Shown here one piece after another: positions 9,101 to 16,814 of a stretch of 64,000 nucleotides of DNA; position 1 is the stretch's first letter, and each line of letters begins with the position of its first letter. This DNA is from Lyngbya confervoides BDU141951 (GTDB lineage Bacteria; Cyanobacteriota; Cyanobacteriia; Thermosynechococcales; Thermosynechococcaceae). The position numbers and the translations under genes were made by a program. Where the stretch lies: the NCBI RefSeq assembly GCF_000817775.3, contig NZ_JTHE03000104.1, positions 1-64,000 on the forward strand, read 5' to 3'. Under the pieces are notes generated by a model. The model saw nothing but the letters and a program-made list of their open reading frames with translations. It was not told where the DNA came from and ran no database searches.

Positions 9101-10489
9101 TTGGCTACATTCCAGTTCATCCCAGCTCATTTGTCGGTAGCGGAGGGCGACGGGCTCGTTATATTCGTTCTGGGCGGTCAGTAAAGCTTGCAATGGGTCT
9201 GGCTGCCACTGGCTCAATGGGACGGGCAGTTGGGCATAGAGGAGTTCTTTTGCCGCAGGCAAGTAGGCGCGCTGAATCTGCAGTTCGTTGATGGCGTTGT
9301 CGTCAAGGACATAGTCACGAATGCGGCTGGAACTTTTGACCAGTTCATCAAACAGGGTGCCAACGGTTAGGGGCTCTTCACGGCTGCGATCGCCCGGCCC
9401 TTTTCCATCTTTTTGTTTCTCAATACGCCGAATCCGGAGGCGGCCATCGACATTCGCCATGATCACGTTGAACCAACCAAAGTTACCCCCACTCATGGCA
9501 TAGGCGGCTTCCACCAGACCGGGGGGGTACTGTTCGCTCAAGCGGCCTTCTTGAGCTAGGGTTCTGACAAAATCGCTAACATCTGCAAAGGCATTTTGGG
9601 AAAGATCAACCAGTTCAAAGCGTCGAGCGGTGGACTGGATTTCCCGCAGTTCATCTCCGATCGCCGGAGAACATAGCGCCACATAACGCAACCACGGTAG
9701 CTTGCGGCGGGGGTCTTCTTCCTTGATAGCTTTGCCCAAGAGCTTAATGGCGCGACCATCCATATGCTTGATGTCGCGATCTTCCAGTCCATAGGTGCTG
9801 GTTTCGGCGACGGTTTCCAGTTCGTCCAGAGCCACAAGGATGTACTGAATGCCAAATTCCTGAAGATAATTGTACGCTGCCTGGCATAGGCGAGTGACCA
9901 AGTAGGGATCTTCATAAAGGGTGGCATCGCTGTGATTTGCATTGACCTCTAACAGCTCGGCCAAGCGGGCTTCATCAAACCCCTGGGTTAGCAATCGGTC
10001 ATACCCTTCCTGGGCAATCTGCCCCTGGATGGAACGATCGAATTCTCCCCTGGCTAAGGGCAGCAGCGCTTTATAGAGCCCATAGCCAAACCAGTTGTCG
10101 ATGTTGTGGTGCTCATTGGCAATTTGGCTGTAGCGGATATAAAGCCCTAGATACTGTTCGCGATCGCGTTCATCGTTGAACAAACTGGCGTTGACCAGTG
10201 TCCCAGCTTCATTGCGGACATACCATCCCCGAGAGGTATCGTTAATCTGGCTAATCAGTTCATAGGCCAGACGGGATTTACCAATCCCCCATTGGGCAAT
10301 GATGGCAAAGACATGGGCAAACTGCTCTGACTCTTGATCCACCACATGGATGAACTGCTTAAACGTGTTGTAAAAGGTTCCCTGCCCCACAATGGGGTGG
10401 GTCAGGGGATAGGTGGAGACTCCACCCGCAGCCCATTGATGCTGTTTAGAGTCCTGTTGAATATCCTGTAGGTCAGGTGCTTGGCTCAT
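6161..10489 (-). CDS. Giant P-loop ATPase with coiled-coil C-terminal half
   Basis: 1442 aa. The N-terminal STAND/AAA-like ATPase has Walker A QWGIGKSR (66-73) and Walker B ILVALDEL (217-224). The middle region is long and mixed. From about residue 1000 the protein is rich in charged heptad-like helices (for example QLEEAKSRLNKLEKLLEDA), suggesting an extended coiled coil. The C-terminus ends in a winged-helix-like LIRAGLLVRTYRL. Large ATPases of this build occur as core motors or sensors in BREX (BrxC) and MADS-like systems, but I cannot place it in a named family by eye. It is followed one base later by the GTG of the next gene. Likely role: ATP-driven DNA scanning or assembly of the restriction complex (inference). 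Confidence 0.85.
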   Translation of the reverse strand: MSQAPDLQDIQQDSKQHQWAAGGVSTYPLTHPIVGQGTFYNTFKQFIHVVDQESEQFAHVFAIIAQWGIGKSRLAYELISQINDTSRGWYVRNEAGTLVNASLFNDERDREQYLGLYIRYSQIANEHHNIDNWFGYGLYKALLPLARGEFDRSIQGQIAQEGYDRLLTQGFDEARLAELLEVNANHSDATLYEDPYLVTRLCQAAYNYLQEFGIQYILVALDELETVAETSTYGLEDRDIKHMDGRAIKLLGKAIKEEDPRRKLPWLRYVALCSPAIGDELREIQSTARRFELVDLSQNAFADVSDFVRTLAQEGRLSEQYPPGLVEAAYAMSGGNFGWFNVIMANVDGRLRIRRIEKQKDGKGPGDRSREEPLTVGTLFDELVKSSSRIRDYVLDDNAINELQIQRAYLPAAKELLYAQLPVPLSQWQPDPLQALLTAQNEYNEPVALRYRQMSWDELECSQALRAAKFERKPEGWQLAGTSQFLDLRQLLDNLSTYAIYAHQNEETDGSFNRTADGKRILLVPLHQSDFIELVSFLYPHPSAEDAARALWQYFLGATDISEDTATHIGPSIAMLERLDLRYRKRSQTSLIFRDPDQSSAHEQAMSDRKQQPAHERAREVLTGMMRVLDQNWGYDPVSPGFTGDFVAIATPRGSRGRDQGGLATCDALKLHPKGRAILVWVQNEPELESLCEAVSRQNGVEGKTPVIAFTSSRALVDRLKNPAASKLKAAQAYLLLYQLSANEEYVLHRVGLRGQDQQGFQIEIANFNTTFTQRINAFQRGLLEEVQRWRHSLNQRGWIAWPLRPSGSLKADEKELLRQAWKYLLLKTSEHSLYQIDESSGLNIEAITAVLEKLGLSRSIRAAGYSHEERATLFSGHESNDKAEIPPFLVRVLDRFVAEKKPTWTEDLAKQTWFWGYTWEGAKPKDTFNDWLSLTVDLGFAVSSPTEGFNFLQLSTLNSRIQAAENWLTDEYPNIVLKIQEVFGEGAINDLFGALEGTETVKARSNIQRAKECYRRLSAEEGNYTDTLDLSQKRSRLLEFSQQRLELMAAIENVYNQDAYGLLIEENVRTLELRNDKDSLWRRIRRAELFADRILRIRDEIIRQIDHLQPKMHAEAAGLSHFPTQLFTLSLEKIRHILEGAIREKTPLGSTAQQQMTDASALGQCLKGLRVADAMNRLTQLSREVGLSIEGASIIDVPFEDIDGQIVSGFRRFKQAFENLQGQLEEAKSRLNKLEKLLEDAPEDFSYPPGIDRFEQLQLRPSFIEDSLAAIQEDEVDTLRDDPLYDRPAKQGNFQPLMKAADSLLNAPRQQLNQLRTQLLTLDNAIGGYIGGLVNQSDIQLIETSFNQLLKAKGQPPRPPLSRLELEQADSLRAAIAKLEARRHDWVQEAHELLPEAVSFGRWQRIVAAIEQGADPALEPQEEEQLIRAGLLVRTYRLGGQ

Positions 10490-10544
10490 AGGTCAGTCGG
10501 TGGTTGGCTTCATCGAGAGTGTTTAGCGTCTGCTCAGGAGGGGG

Positions 10545-11771
10545 CTAGGAGGTCATCGCGAATCGGGGTGCTTGGGGAGGGTGCGCGGTCATTTGGCGCT
10601 CTTTGGCCCACTGTTCGCTGGTACTGCGAATGGTGGCGGTCACAGGACTGGCAAGCCGATTAAAGTATTTGCTGCCAAGCGCCCGGTAGCAGGTGTCTGA
10701 AAAGATGGGATGAATTGTGTAGTGGGGACGGTAGCCTCCGGCTCCAGGGTTGAACTGCCACACTTGCCGCTGAATCAAGACTTCAATCACGGGGGCTAAT
10801 TGAGCATCGATTCCCTCTACGGAAGGAGTCAGAAGCTCAACACCGAGTTGCTGCAGCACGCGCAACAGCAGTTCTCCCAGGGAACCGCAAAGAATTTCAT
10901 TTCCCTCTGGGCTGGTGATCACTACCGAGATTTGGGGCGGACGGTACGCCAGCGAGCCATTACTGGGGTCCAGCTCCAGAGCCAATTCTCCTGAAATGCG
11001 CTCTGCCGCCCAGGCTTCTTGGGTGAACACAATTTGGGCCAGCAGAAAACACCAGGGGCGAGCCAGAACCCAATACATTTCGGCGAGTTCAGGGCGTTCT
11101 TCGGTGTCTGGAGGTGTATAGTCTGCCCAACTCCCAGACAGAATCGAAGTGGTGCGCCATTGCTTTTGGGGAGCATTGCCGTCCATCTCAGCCCTGGGCG
11201 GCTGCATCAGTCGCCCTTTGAGCCAGTTTTGGGCTGGGTTTAAGGGGTCAACGTTGGGTAAGGGGGTACCGGGTTTGCCCTGGCGACCTTCGACTAACGC
11301 AGCCGTCGCCCCCAAAACCCGATAGAGCTTGGGGGTGGCGATCGCCTGCTCAGCGGGGACTTCAAACAGGTTGCGTTCGAATGCGGCAAAGGGGGTCGCG
11401 TCTAAATTTCCCTGAGGTAAGGTTTCCAGGAGCTTGGTCGCACAGAAACCCAGGGCACTAATCGCATCACAGAGCCCAGCGGCATCCCGCTGTTGGCCTA
11501 ACTCCTGTAGTCGAGCGCTGGCAATGCGCTGCCAAGCCTGGCGAATCTCAGGTTCACAACTGAGGATGGCCGCGATCGCCTCCGCTGAGGTGGGTAGGGT
11601 TCTTAATAGCCGCACCAGGGCGGGAGTGGCCACGGCTCGCTGCTGATCGGCAGATGGGGTCCACAGTCCCAGGGTGGTGCCGGTGGGCAAATCAGCCAGC
11701 TTGGCTTGGCTCACTTCACCCAGGGTGAGGAGTTGCTTGAGGGCATCGAGAACGGCAGGAGTGAACGACAT
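10545..11771 (-). CDS. Uncharacterised 408-aa protein of the defence operon
   Basis: Not recognised. It is mostly helical, Leu/Ala-rich at the N-terminus, with several Trp-containing segments in the middle and a last third around AQLAPVIEVLIQRQVWQF that may be a helical repeat or winged-helix. No catalytic motif, signal peptide or membrane span is visible. It lies 55 bp upstream of the giant ATPase gene, is co-directional with it and is close to the ATPase in composition, so it probably belongs to the core system as a structural or adaptor subunit. The cargo block (orphan antitoxin, DUF4058, PIN pair) lies just upstream. Confidence 0.7.
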   Translation of the reverse strand: MSFTPAVLDALKQLLTLGEVSQAKLADLPTGTTLGLWTPSADQQRAVATPALVRLLRTLPTSAEAIAAILSCEPEIRQAWQRIASARLQELGQQRDAAGLCDAISALGFCATKLLETLPQGNLDATPFAAFERNLFEVPAEQAIATPKLYRVLGATAALVEGRQGKPGTPLPNVDPLNPAQNWLKGRLMQPPRAEMDGNAPQKQWRTTSILSGSWADYTPPDTEERPELAEMYWVLARPWCFLLAQIVFTQEAWAAERISGELALELDPSNGSLAYRPPQISVVITSPEGNEILCGSLGELLLRVLQQLGVELLTPSVEGIDAQLAPVIEVLIQRQVWQFNPGAGGYRPHYTIHPIFSDTCYRALGSKYFNRLASPVTATIRSTSEQWAKERQMTAHPPQAPRFAMTS

Positions 11772-11782
11772 AGGAGGAAGTC

Positions 11783-11977
11783 TCAGATATCAGCAGCATT
11801 TCGAGGCGCATCCGTAACTATGCCTGCTAAGCTCAAAAGCTTATCTAAACTCTTAGGAGCCAATCGTACTTCTAAGGCTTCTTGGACAAGCTGCTCCAGA
11901 GTTTCACCCGGATGTTCGTTGAGGTATTGCTGAAGGCGATCGCTAACATCTTTGGGAAGGTCAATGGTGTATTGCAT
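11783..11977 (-). CDS. Orphan VapB/ribbon-helix-helix-type antitoxin-like protein
   Basis: 64 aa. The N-terminal strand-helix pattern (MQYTIDLPKDVSDRLQQYL) is typical of ribbon-helix-helix DNA-binding antitoxins. The tail LLSLAGIVTDAPRNAAD resembles the toxin-wrapping C-terminus of cyanobacterial antitoxins. No toxin gene adjoins it: the neighbours are the 408-aa gene (12 bp downstream) and DUF4058 (upstream). It may have lost its partner, serve as an anti-addiction copy, or regulate the neighbouring genes. Confidence 0.65.
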   Translation of the reverse strand: MQYTIDLPKDVSDRLQQYLNEHPGETLEQLVQEALEVRLAPKSLDKLLSLAGIVTDAPRNAADI

Positions 11978-12013
11978 CGGTTTCCTTATTGTTTTTCTTA
12001 AGTAGACGTGGGT

Positions 12014-12763
12014 TTATGAGGTCGAGAGTTGAGTCTGGAGCCATTCCGCATCGGAGCTGGAGAAGGCAGGCGGCGGCGGGGGCTGATCGTAATCGAGGGA
12101 GAGGTCGTAGGCGGCTTCGTCGTAGATGGTATTGAGCACGGCCTGCAAATCCAGGGGCACATCGGGGTCTGGATCTTGCAAGGGGATGGGCACGACGGGT
12201 AACGGGGTCGGCAGCTCCAGGGGCCAGAATTCGATTTGTTTGGCCTGGGCGCGGGTGAGGGCAATGCAGTAAGGCACCGCAGGCAGGCGCGGTTGAGCAA
12301 AGGGACGGGTGCCTCGTCGCAGCAGATCCATCTCTAACAGGTGAACATTGGCCTGGTAGAGTCGCTGGCGCTTTTGGCGGTAGCGGGTCAGCCCCGGTTC
12401 CCGTTTGTTGACGGGGGACAGAATTTCAATGCTGGTGACGAGTCGATTTTGAGCGGTATCGCGGATCTCGACGCGGGTAAGCCGACAGGTTGGAGGTTCC
12501 AGCACGGCAGTCCTCACCCCCCGGCCCTCTCTCCTAACCTGGGGCGAGAGGGAGTGATGGGTAACAATCTGGGCAGGATACAGAATGCCGATTTCGCCCT
12601 CTGGAAAGGGGGCTTCGGCGAGATAGACTTCCAGTCGAGCGGTGTATTTGGGACGCAGCAGGGGGGTAAGCTGTTGGCGAATTTTGTTGGCCAGGGCGCT
12701 ATGCACGTCGGGCCAGAGATAACCTTCGAGGTAGGGGTCCATTCCGGGAAAGGGAGAAGGCAT
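12014..12763 (-). CDS. DUF4058 family protein
   Basis: About 249 aa, beginning MPSPFPGMDPYLE, the diagnostic start of DUF4058. It carries the further family blocks SIEILSPVNK and LPAVPYCI. The ATG at 12763 is chosen because it starts exactly at that motif; the open frame extends five codons further. DUF4058 is common in cyanobacteria and its function is unknown. Within the gene a GC-rich palindromic repeat (12511-12554) is read in frame and adds a SLSPQVRREGRG segment that looks foreign to the family. It lies in the cargo block between the HsdS-like gene and the 408-aa gene. Confidence 0.8.
   Translation of the reverse strand: MPSPFPGMDPYLEGYLWPDVHSALANKIRQQLTPLLRPKYTARLEVYLAEAPFPEGEIGILYPAQIVTHHSLSPQVRREGRGVRTAVLEPPTCRLTRVEIRDTAQNRLVTSIEILSPVNKREPGLTRYRQKRQRLYQANVHLLEMDLLRRGTRPFAQPRLPAVPYCIALTRAQAKQIEFWPLELPTPLPVVPIPLQDPDPDVPLDLQAVLNTIYDEAAYDLSLDYDQPPPPPAFSSSDAEWLQTQLSTS
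12511..12554. repeat. GC-rich palindromic repeat element inside the DUF4058 gene
   Basis: The arms CCCTCTCTCC (12525-12534) and GGGGCGAGAGGGAG (12541-12554) form an imperfect hairpin with a 6-nt loop, preceded by TCCTCACCCCCCGG. This layout matches the dispersed 'CCCTCTCCC' palindromes found in many cyanobacterial genomes, usually between genes. Here the element is in frame and keeps the gene open. Confidence 0.6.
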
Positions 12764-12784
12764 GGCAGTTGGCCTCACAAGCAG

Positions 12785-13174
12785 TTAGGGATACGGGAGC
12801 AGATTAAGCGTTTTAATAAAGCGGAAGTCTCGCTGATTTTTACTGATGAGTGATAGGTTTCGCTGGATTGCGGTGGCGGCGATGAGTGCATCCGGCATCA
12901 GCAGACCATGACTCAGGCGATATCGTTCGATTAACCTGATCGCCTCTTTAGAAATTGATTCGCTGAGATGAACAATTTCAAAAGGTTGCAAAAATCCTTT
13001 CAACTGTCGTTGTTCTTTACGGTTACGCGCTCCAGCTAGAAGTTCGATGACCGTAATGGCACTAATCGCGAGGCTGGATTGTGTTTCTTCAGCCTCAATA
13101 AAGTTAGCTGCTTCCTCAATGCCGTGACCAAAGTCAATTAACACATCAGTGTCAACCAAAATATGGCTACTCAT
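12785..13174 (-). CDS. vapC: PIN-domain toxin, VapC-like ribonuclease
   Basis: 129 aa. PIN-domain acidic residues are in place: D8/D10 in LVDTDVLID, E44 in TVIELLAGA, D95 in LMPDALIAA and D116 in NQRDFRFI. VapC toxins cleave tRNA or rRNA in the cytosol and are held by a co-expressed antitoxin. The upstream 83-aa gene overlaps its start by 8 bp, the usual coupling for such pairs. It is part of the cargo block inside the defence operon, where a toxin/antitoxin pair could stabilise the island. Confidence 0.85.
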   Translation of the reverse strand: MSSHILVDTDVLIDFGHGIEEAANFIEAEETQSSLAISAITVIELLAGARNRKEQRQLKGFLQPFEIVHLSESISKEAIRLIERYRLSHGLLMPDALIAATAIQRNLSLISKNQRDFRFIKTLNLLPYP

Positions 13175-13418
13175 AGTTTCTCTCCCACTCCGTGCGGCGG
13201 AGATTTCGTACCCACTCCGTGCTATCTTTCATATCTTCGCGATCTTTCCACATGCCAAAGAAAGGATGCTTTTTCCAATCAACCGCCTTGGGCTTGGCAG
13301 GGGAGCTTGCTATTTCAGGGCTTTCTATTTCTTTCAGGCGTTGTTCAAACAGTTGCCTTTCCTCAAGGGGGAGGGAAAGAATGGTTTGAATTAGGGATTC
13401 AACAAGCTGGGTATTCAT
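13167..13418 (-). CDS. Antitoxin partner of the PIN toxin
   Basis: 83 aa, with an N-terminal helical part (LVESLIQTILSLPLEERQLFEQRLKE) and a polar C-terminus containing HPFFGMWKDREDM, a motif often seen in cyanobacterial antitoxins paired with PIN toxins. Its stop lies 8 bp inside the toxin gene. Likely binds and neutralises the toxin and may repress the pair. Function is assigned from gene pairing and the motif. Confidence 0.7.
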   Translation of the reverse strand: MNTQLVESLIQTILSLPLEERQLFEQRLKEIESPEIASSPAKPKAVDWKKHPFFGMWKDREDMKDSTEWVRNLRRTEWERNYE

Positions 13419-13466
13419 AGGGATCTCCTCAGGGATTCATACGCGAACACAAATCAATGCAGCGAT

Positions 13467-15164
13467 TCATCCCGGCACCTCCTCGGTGGATGCATAGGCA
13501 TCTAGGGTGGCTTCGCTGGCAAGGGGAATGGATGAACGGGTTAAGGGATAAACCTTGGCAGCCTGACCGTTGCCAGAATCGGCGGTGTCAAGGTCCTGGT
13601 TAGCGTCCAGATTGGCGAGGGCGGTGTAGAGGGCATCTAGGTCGGGGAAGAGGGGTGGCTCGTTGGAATAGTCGATGCCTTTGCGGGTGAGGCGAGCCAG
13701 GATAGCCCGGTCGAGGGTAGAGTCGCCCTGTTCTAACCCTTCCTGAGCTGCTTTCAGATCTGCTTCGCTGAGTTTGCCTTCGATCAGGGCTTCAACGAGG
13801 AGTTTTGCGGCAATGATGAGCTTGTAGGATAGAGCCTTAAATAAAAGTCGTTGCTGCCTTAATGTGGAGATCTCTTCTTGAAAGTCCTTTGGAGCAACCA
13901 CAATCAAGTTACTACCTGTCTCCGTAAGATTCATATTTAGCTGAACAGCACCATTAGCAATTCGATTACTCTGGATTTTGCCAATTTCAGTATTGAGAAA
14001 TTCAGCTAAATAGTGAGGTAATATCTCGTCTTTGCAGTCGATGGTGACAACTGCTGCATTTAAACTGGCTTCTTCAAAGTCCTCAGACTCAAAAACCGCA
14101 GCTCTTCCAATGGTTCCACGTACTGACAAAAGAACACTGCCTTTTGCTGCTCGATGCCGTATAAGTTCTTTATGTTTTTTAGGAGAGATGAAGACACAGT
14201 CTGATAAATCACATTCTCCGTCTATTAAATTAACAGCCCGGACAACTGGGATCCCATAGTTCACATAGTCTCCGGTTGACACTCCCCAGCCACCGGGACC
14301 ATCTTTAATGCGATGAGTTAGTTGAGAAAGTGGTTGATATTTCCAAGGAGTTCCCTTGATTTCTTCATCAGCCCAAAGTACAAGTGGCGTGTAAAACTCC
14401 GACTCTAAACGATTCCCTGTTAATTTATTGGAAGGAACCTTACTGAACTTATTTTGTGGTGGCTTCGGCTTTCCTCGAAAGCACTTTTGCATTTTATCCC
14501 GGAGTTCTAGCCATACCTTTTGAGATCGCTCCCTCAACCGCTCCGCCAGCCGCACCTTATTCCCAATGTACGCCTGAACTTTAGCATCAGGTATTGGCAA
14601 CTCTAGATTTAACAGGTCATCGGGAGCCAAGAACTCAACATTTGTGTTTGTTCTTAATCTAGAACGTGCAATGGCGGCATAAGGACATGATAGTGCTGTG
14701 ACTAAATATTGAGGATCTATCTTTTCTATACGAACTAAAGCCCCCCAAATAGTTCCACTAACTAGAACTCGTTTACTTGGCTCGTTTGAATTATAAGCAG
14801 TGACTTGATTTGGCCCCTTTACCTTGACCAAAATCTCATTTTCTCTCAATTCTCCCTTAGGATACTTATCGGCAAATTCAGGCGATACCCGTCTTCTTGA
14901 ATTGAGATCTATGAAAAAACCGTCAGCCCCAAAATCATCCGCCGTCAAAAAGGGCACCCAGGTATTATCTGCCTCTTCAGCCTCTAAGGTCTGAGTACTG
15001 AAATAAATCGCCCTTCGACCCTCTTTGACAAAAACTTTGAGAGGCAGAATATCGACATTTGATTGAAGGAGACGATCCTCATTTGAGAGAAAAGATGGAT
15101 GATAATAAACTGCGTCTAATCGATTTTTAAGTCGATCGGCCTCTAACCACGTAATGCTTGCCAT
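13467..15164 (-). CDS. Type I restriction specificity subunit (HsdS-like)
   Basis: 565 aa. It has two target-recognition-like halves. The first ends in a helical spacer (VQAYIGNKVRLAERLRERSQKVW, about 195-220). The second ends in EISTLRQQRLLFKALSYKLIIAAKLLVEALIEGKLSEADL. The blocks LELPIPDAKVQAYIG and GTIGRAAVF are typical of HsdS. It would give DNA sequence specificity to the methylase encoded upstream. Its start codon overlaps the TAA of a relic methylase 3' end (TAATG), which shows that the original neighbour was a methylase. The last 100 residues extend beyond the normal HsdS length and are low in conserved features. Confidence 0.85.
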   Translation of the reverse strand: MASITWLEADRLKNRLDAVYYHPSFLSNEDRLLQSNVDILPLKVFVKEGRRAIYFSTQTLEAEEADNTWVPFLTADDFGADGFFIDLNSRRRVSPEFADKYPKGELRENEILVKVKGPNQVTAYNSNEPSKRVLVSGTIWGALVRIEKIDPQYLVTALSCPYAAIARSRLRTNTNVEFLAPDDLLNLELPIPDAKVQAYIGNKVRLAERLRERSQKVWLELRDKMQKCFRGKPKPPQNKFSKVPSNKLTGNRLESEFYTPLVLWADEEIKGTPWKYQPLSQLTHRIKDGPGGWGVSTGDYVNYGIPVVRAVNLIDGECDLSDCVFISPKKHKELIRHRAAKGSVLLSVRGTIGRAAVFESEDFEEASLNAAVVTIDCKDEILPHYLAEFLNTEIGKIQSNRIANGAVQLNMNLTETGSNLIVVAPKDFQEEISTLRQQRLLFKALSYKLIIAAKLLVEALIEGKLSEADLKAAQEGLEQGDSTLDRAILARLTRKGIDYSNEPPLFPDLDALYTALANLDANQDLDTADSGNGQAAKVYPLTRSSIPLASEATLDAYASTEEVPG

Positions 15165-15205
15165 TACTCCCCCCTCACATAAGCCCCAACAATCGCCGCT
15201 AAATC
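15164..15205 (-). pseudogene. Relic of a second DNA methylase 3' end (13 codons plus stop)
   Basis: On the minus strand this segment reads DLAAIVGAYVRGE-stop, identical in protein to the C-terminus of the full methylase ending at 16815. Seven of the 13 codons differ, all synonymously. Its TAA overlaps the ATG of the HsdS-like gene. It is therefore the tail of a diverged, once functional methylase that directly preceded the HsdS-like gene. Upstream of the DLAA block the similarity stops. Confidence 0.8.
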
Positions 15206-15219
15206 AATTACACAATGGC

Positions 15220-15588
15220 TCATAGCTCTACCCCCTGCTGCTCAATCACCTCCCGCAGCCTCGGCTTGGCGTGTTCCATCTGCACCACATCCACCGCAAA
15301 CGCCGACAAATCCAGCAGTTGAGCCACCGCCTCCAGGTAGCGGTCATCTGCTAACCCCGCCACCGCTAAATCAATATCCAACTCTAGCCGCACCCGCCGC
15401 GCCTCCAGCATGGAGCCAAACAGCCACACCTGCTGCACCCCAAACTCCTGCTTCAACACCCGCGCTGCCTGCCGTGCCACCTGCCACCCTTGCCGCTGCC
15501 GTTGAACCTGCTGCTGGGCATGGGCGGTCTGTCGCCGCTGCGCCGTAGCACGATACTGCGCCAATTCGGTATGCGAAAGCTCAACCAT
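15220..15588 (-). CDS. MNT-type nucleotidyltransferase domain protein
   Basis: 122 aa. The nucleotidyltransferase signature is VWLFGSM followed about ten residues later by the acidic pair D-I-D in LELDIDLAVAG. This is the minimal nucleotidyltransferase (MNT) pattern seen in MNT-HEPN toxin/antitoxin pairs, where MNT AMPylates the HEPN toxin. No HEPN partner is adjacent. The N-terminal 40 residues are Gln/Arg-rich and helical. It overlaps the upstream duplicate gene by 8 bp. It belongs to the cargo block between methylase and specificity genes. Confidence 0.75.
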   Translation of the reverse strand: MVELSHTELAQYRATAQRRQTAHAQQQVQRQRQGWQVARQAARVLKQEFGVQQVWLFGSMLEARRVRLELDIDLAVAGLADDRYLEAVAQLLDLSAFAVDVVQMEHAKPRLREVIEQQGVEL

Positions 15589-15859
15589 CCCCCTCCTCCA
15601 CCGGAAACCGTTCCAACAACTCCTGCCGCGACAAATTCACCAGCAGGGGCATATACTCCTCAGGCGACAGCTTCAAAATGGCTGGCAATCGCACTGCTAA
15701 GGCTTCATCCAGTATTCCAAATCTTGCCTTCAGCAGGTTTTCTACAACCTGCCGTTGCCCCCGTTGAAGCCCTTCTTCTAGCGTGGCTTCGCGCCATTCC
15801 AAATAAGCCGTCGATAAGTTCATAAACACCTCTCGGTCATCCTCACTGCCCCGCCTCAT
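15581..15859 (-). pseudogene. Tandem duplicate of the 3' end of the Rpn-like gene
   Basis: A 92-codon open frame that repeats residues about 217-315 of the adjacent Rpn-like protein (DDREVFMNLSTAYLEWREATLEEG... to LLERFPVE). At DNA level 15601 onward matches 15872 onward with an offset of 271 bp, and the distal ends match with an offset of 331 bp. The 60-bp difference equals five 12-bp GLQQ units missing here. It lacks the N-terminal catalytic part, so it is probably non-functional, though still open. Confidence 0.75.
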
Positions 15860-16814
15860 TGCTTGTTTCCACCGGAAACCGTTCCAACAACTCCTGCCGC
15901 GACAAATTCACCAGCAGGGGCATATATTCCTCCGGCGACAGTTTCACGATTGCTGGCACCCGTGCTGCTAATTCTTCATCAAGTTCGCCAAACCGAGCCT
16001 TCAGCAAATTCGCCACAGTTTCTTGTCGCTCCTGCTGAAGCCCCTGTTGAAGCCCCTGTTGAAGCCCCTGCTGAAGCCCCTGCTGAAGCCCCTGCCGTTG
16101 CCCCTCTTCCAGGGTGGCTTCGCGCCATTCCAAATAGGCGGTCGATAAGTTCATAAACACCTCCCGGTCATCTTCATCTAGATCTTGGCTTGTTTCTAAG
16201 GTCAATCGCCAGTTAATCAGCAACTCTAAAGAACTGGCCCGAAACGGGGAATCCCTGGGTAACGTCACCAATTCTGCAATGGCGCGGCGTTGGGTTTCGC
16301 CCTTGCCCAAAATGCGTAACCACAGGGTTTCTGGTACCTCCGGCAACTGGTTAATCGCCACGATCGCCGTCCGTAACCAGCGAGGCAGTTGATACACCCC
16401 GGCAATCCACTCGGTTTCATCCACCTGGCCCCCAAACCCCTGCACCAGCGCCTCCGAGGCCGTAGTCGCCAGCACCCAGAGATAGGGCAGCGTGGCTTCC
16501 TCAGACCGTTCCCCCCCTCGCCGCGCCTTGCGCTGACTGTCGGCCTGCACCAAAAACAACTTCAGCAAACAACTGCGAATATCCGTTGGGGTGGGTGCAT
16601 TGCGATACGGTTCCAGCAGGCAGGGAGTTTGAGCCATTCGTCCCAGCAGTCCCAGGGCATTGGGTTCCCTCTGGGGCGAATCATCCGGTGCAAACCACAC
16701 ATCCACCTGGCGCGACTCGCCTAATACTTCCAACCCTACCCGCACCTCACCCACCGAGGTCAGCAGTTCCTCTAGATATTGCTTGGCAAACTGATCATGG
16801 GGAAATCGCGTCAT
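15843..16814 (-). CDS. Rpn-like / DUF4351-type PD-(D/E)XK family protein
   Basis: 323 aa. The N-terminus (MTRFPHDQFAKQYLEELL ... RQVDVWFAP) matches the large cyanobacterial family related to Rpn recombination-promoting nucleases and DUF4351 proteins. The C-terminus ends in a charged helix with the (GLQQ)5 repeat, then NLLKARFGELDEEL, also family-typical. Members are often mobile and multicopy. It starts directly after the methylase stop (TAG-ATG abutting). It is cargo rather than core and has spawned the tandem 3' duplicate downstream. Confidence 0.75.
   Translation of the reverse strand: MTRFPHDQFAKQYLEELLTSVGEVRVGLEVLGESRQVDVWFAPDDSPQREPNALGLLGRMAQTPCLLEPYRNAPTPTDIRSCLLKLFLVQADSQRKARRGGERSEEATLPYLWVLATTASEALVQGFGGQVDETEWIAGVYQLPRWLRTAIVAINQLPEVPETLWLRILGKGETQRRAIAELVTLPRDSPFRASSLELLINWRLTLETSQDLDEDDREVFMNLSTAYLEWREATLEEGQRQGLQQGLQQGLQQGLQQGLQQERQETVANLLKARFGELDEELAARVPAIVKLSPEEYMPLLVNLSRQELLERFPVETSNEAGQ
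16032..16091. repeat. Five 12-bp tandem repeats coding for GLQQ
   Basis: Five units of CTG(C/T)TGAAGCCC lie head to tail inside the Rpn-like gene and encode (GLQQ)5 on the minus strand. The shorter tandem copy downstream lacks them, so the array has expanded or contracted since the duplication. Confidence 0.9.
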
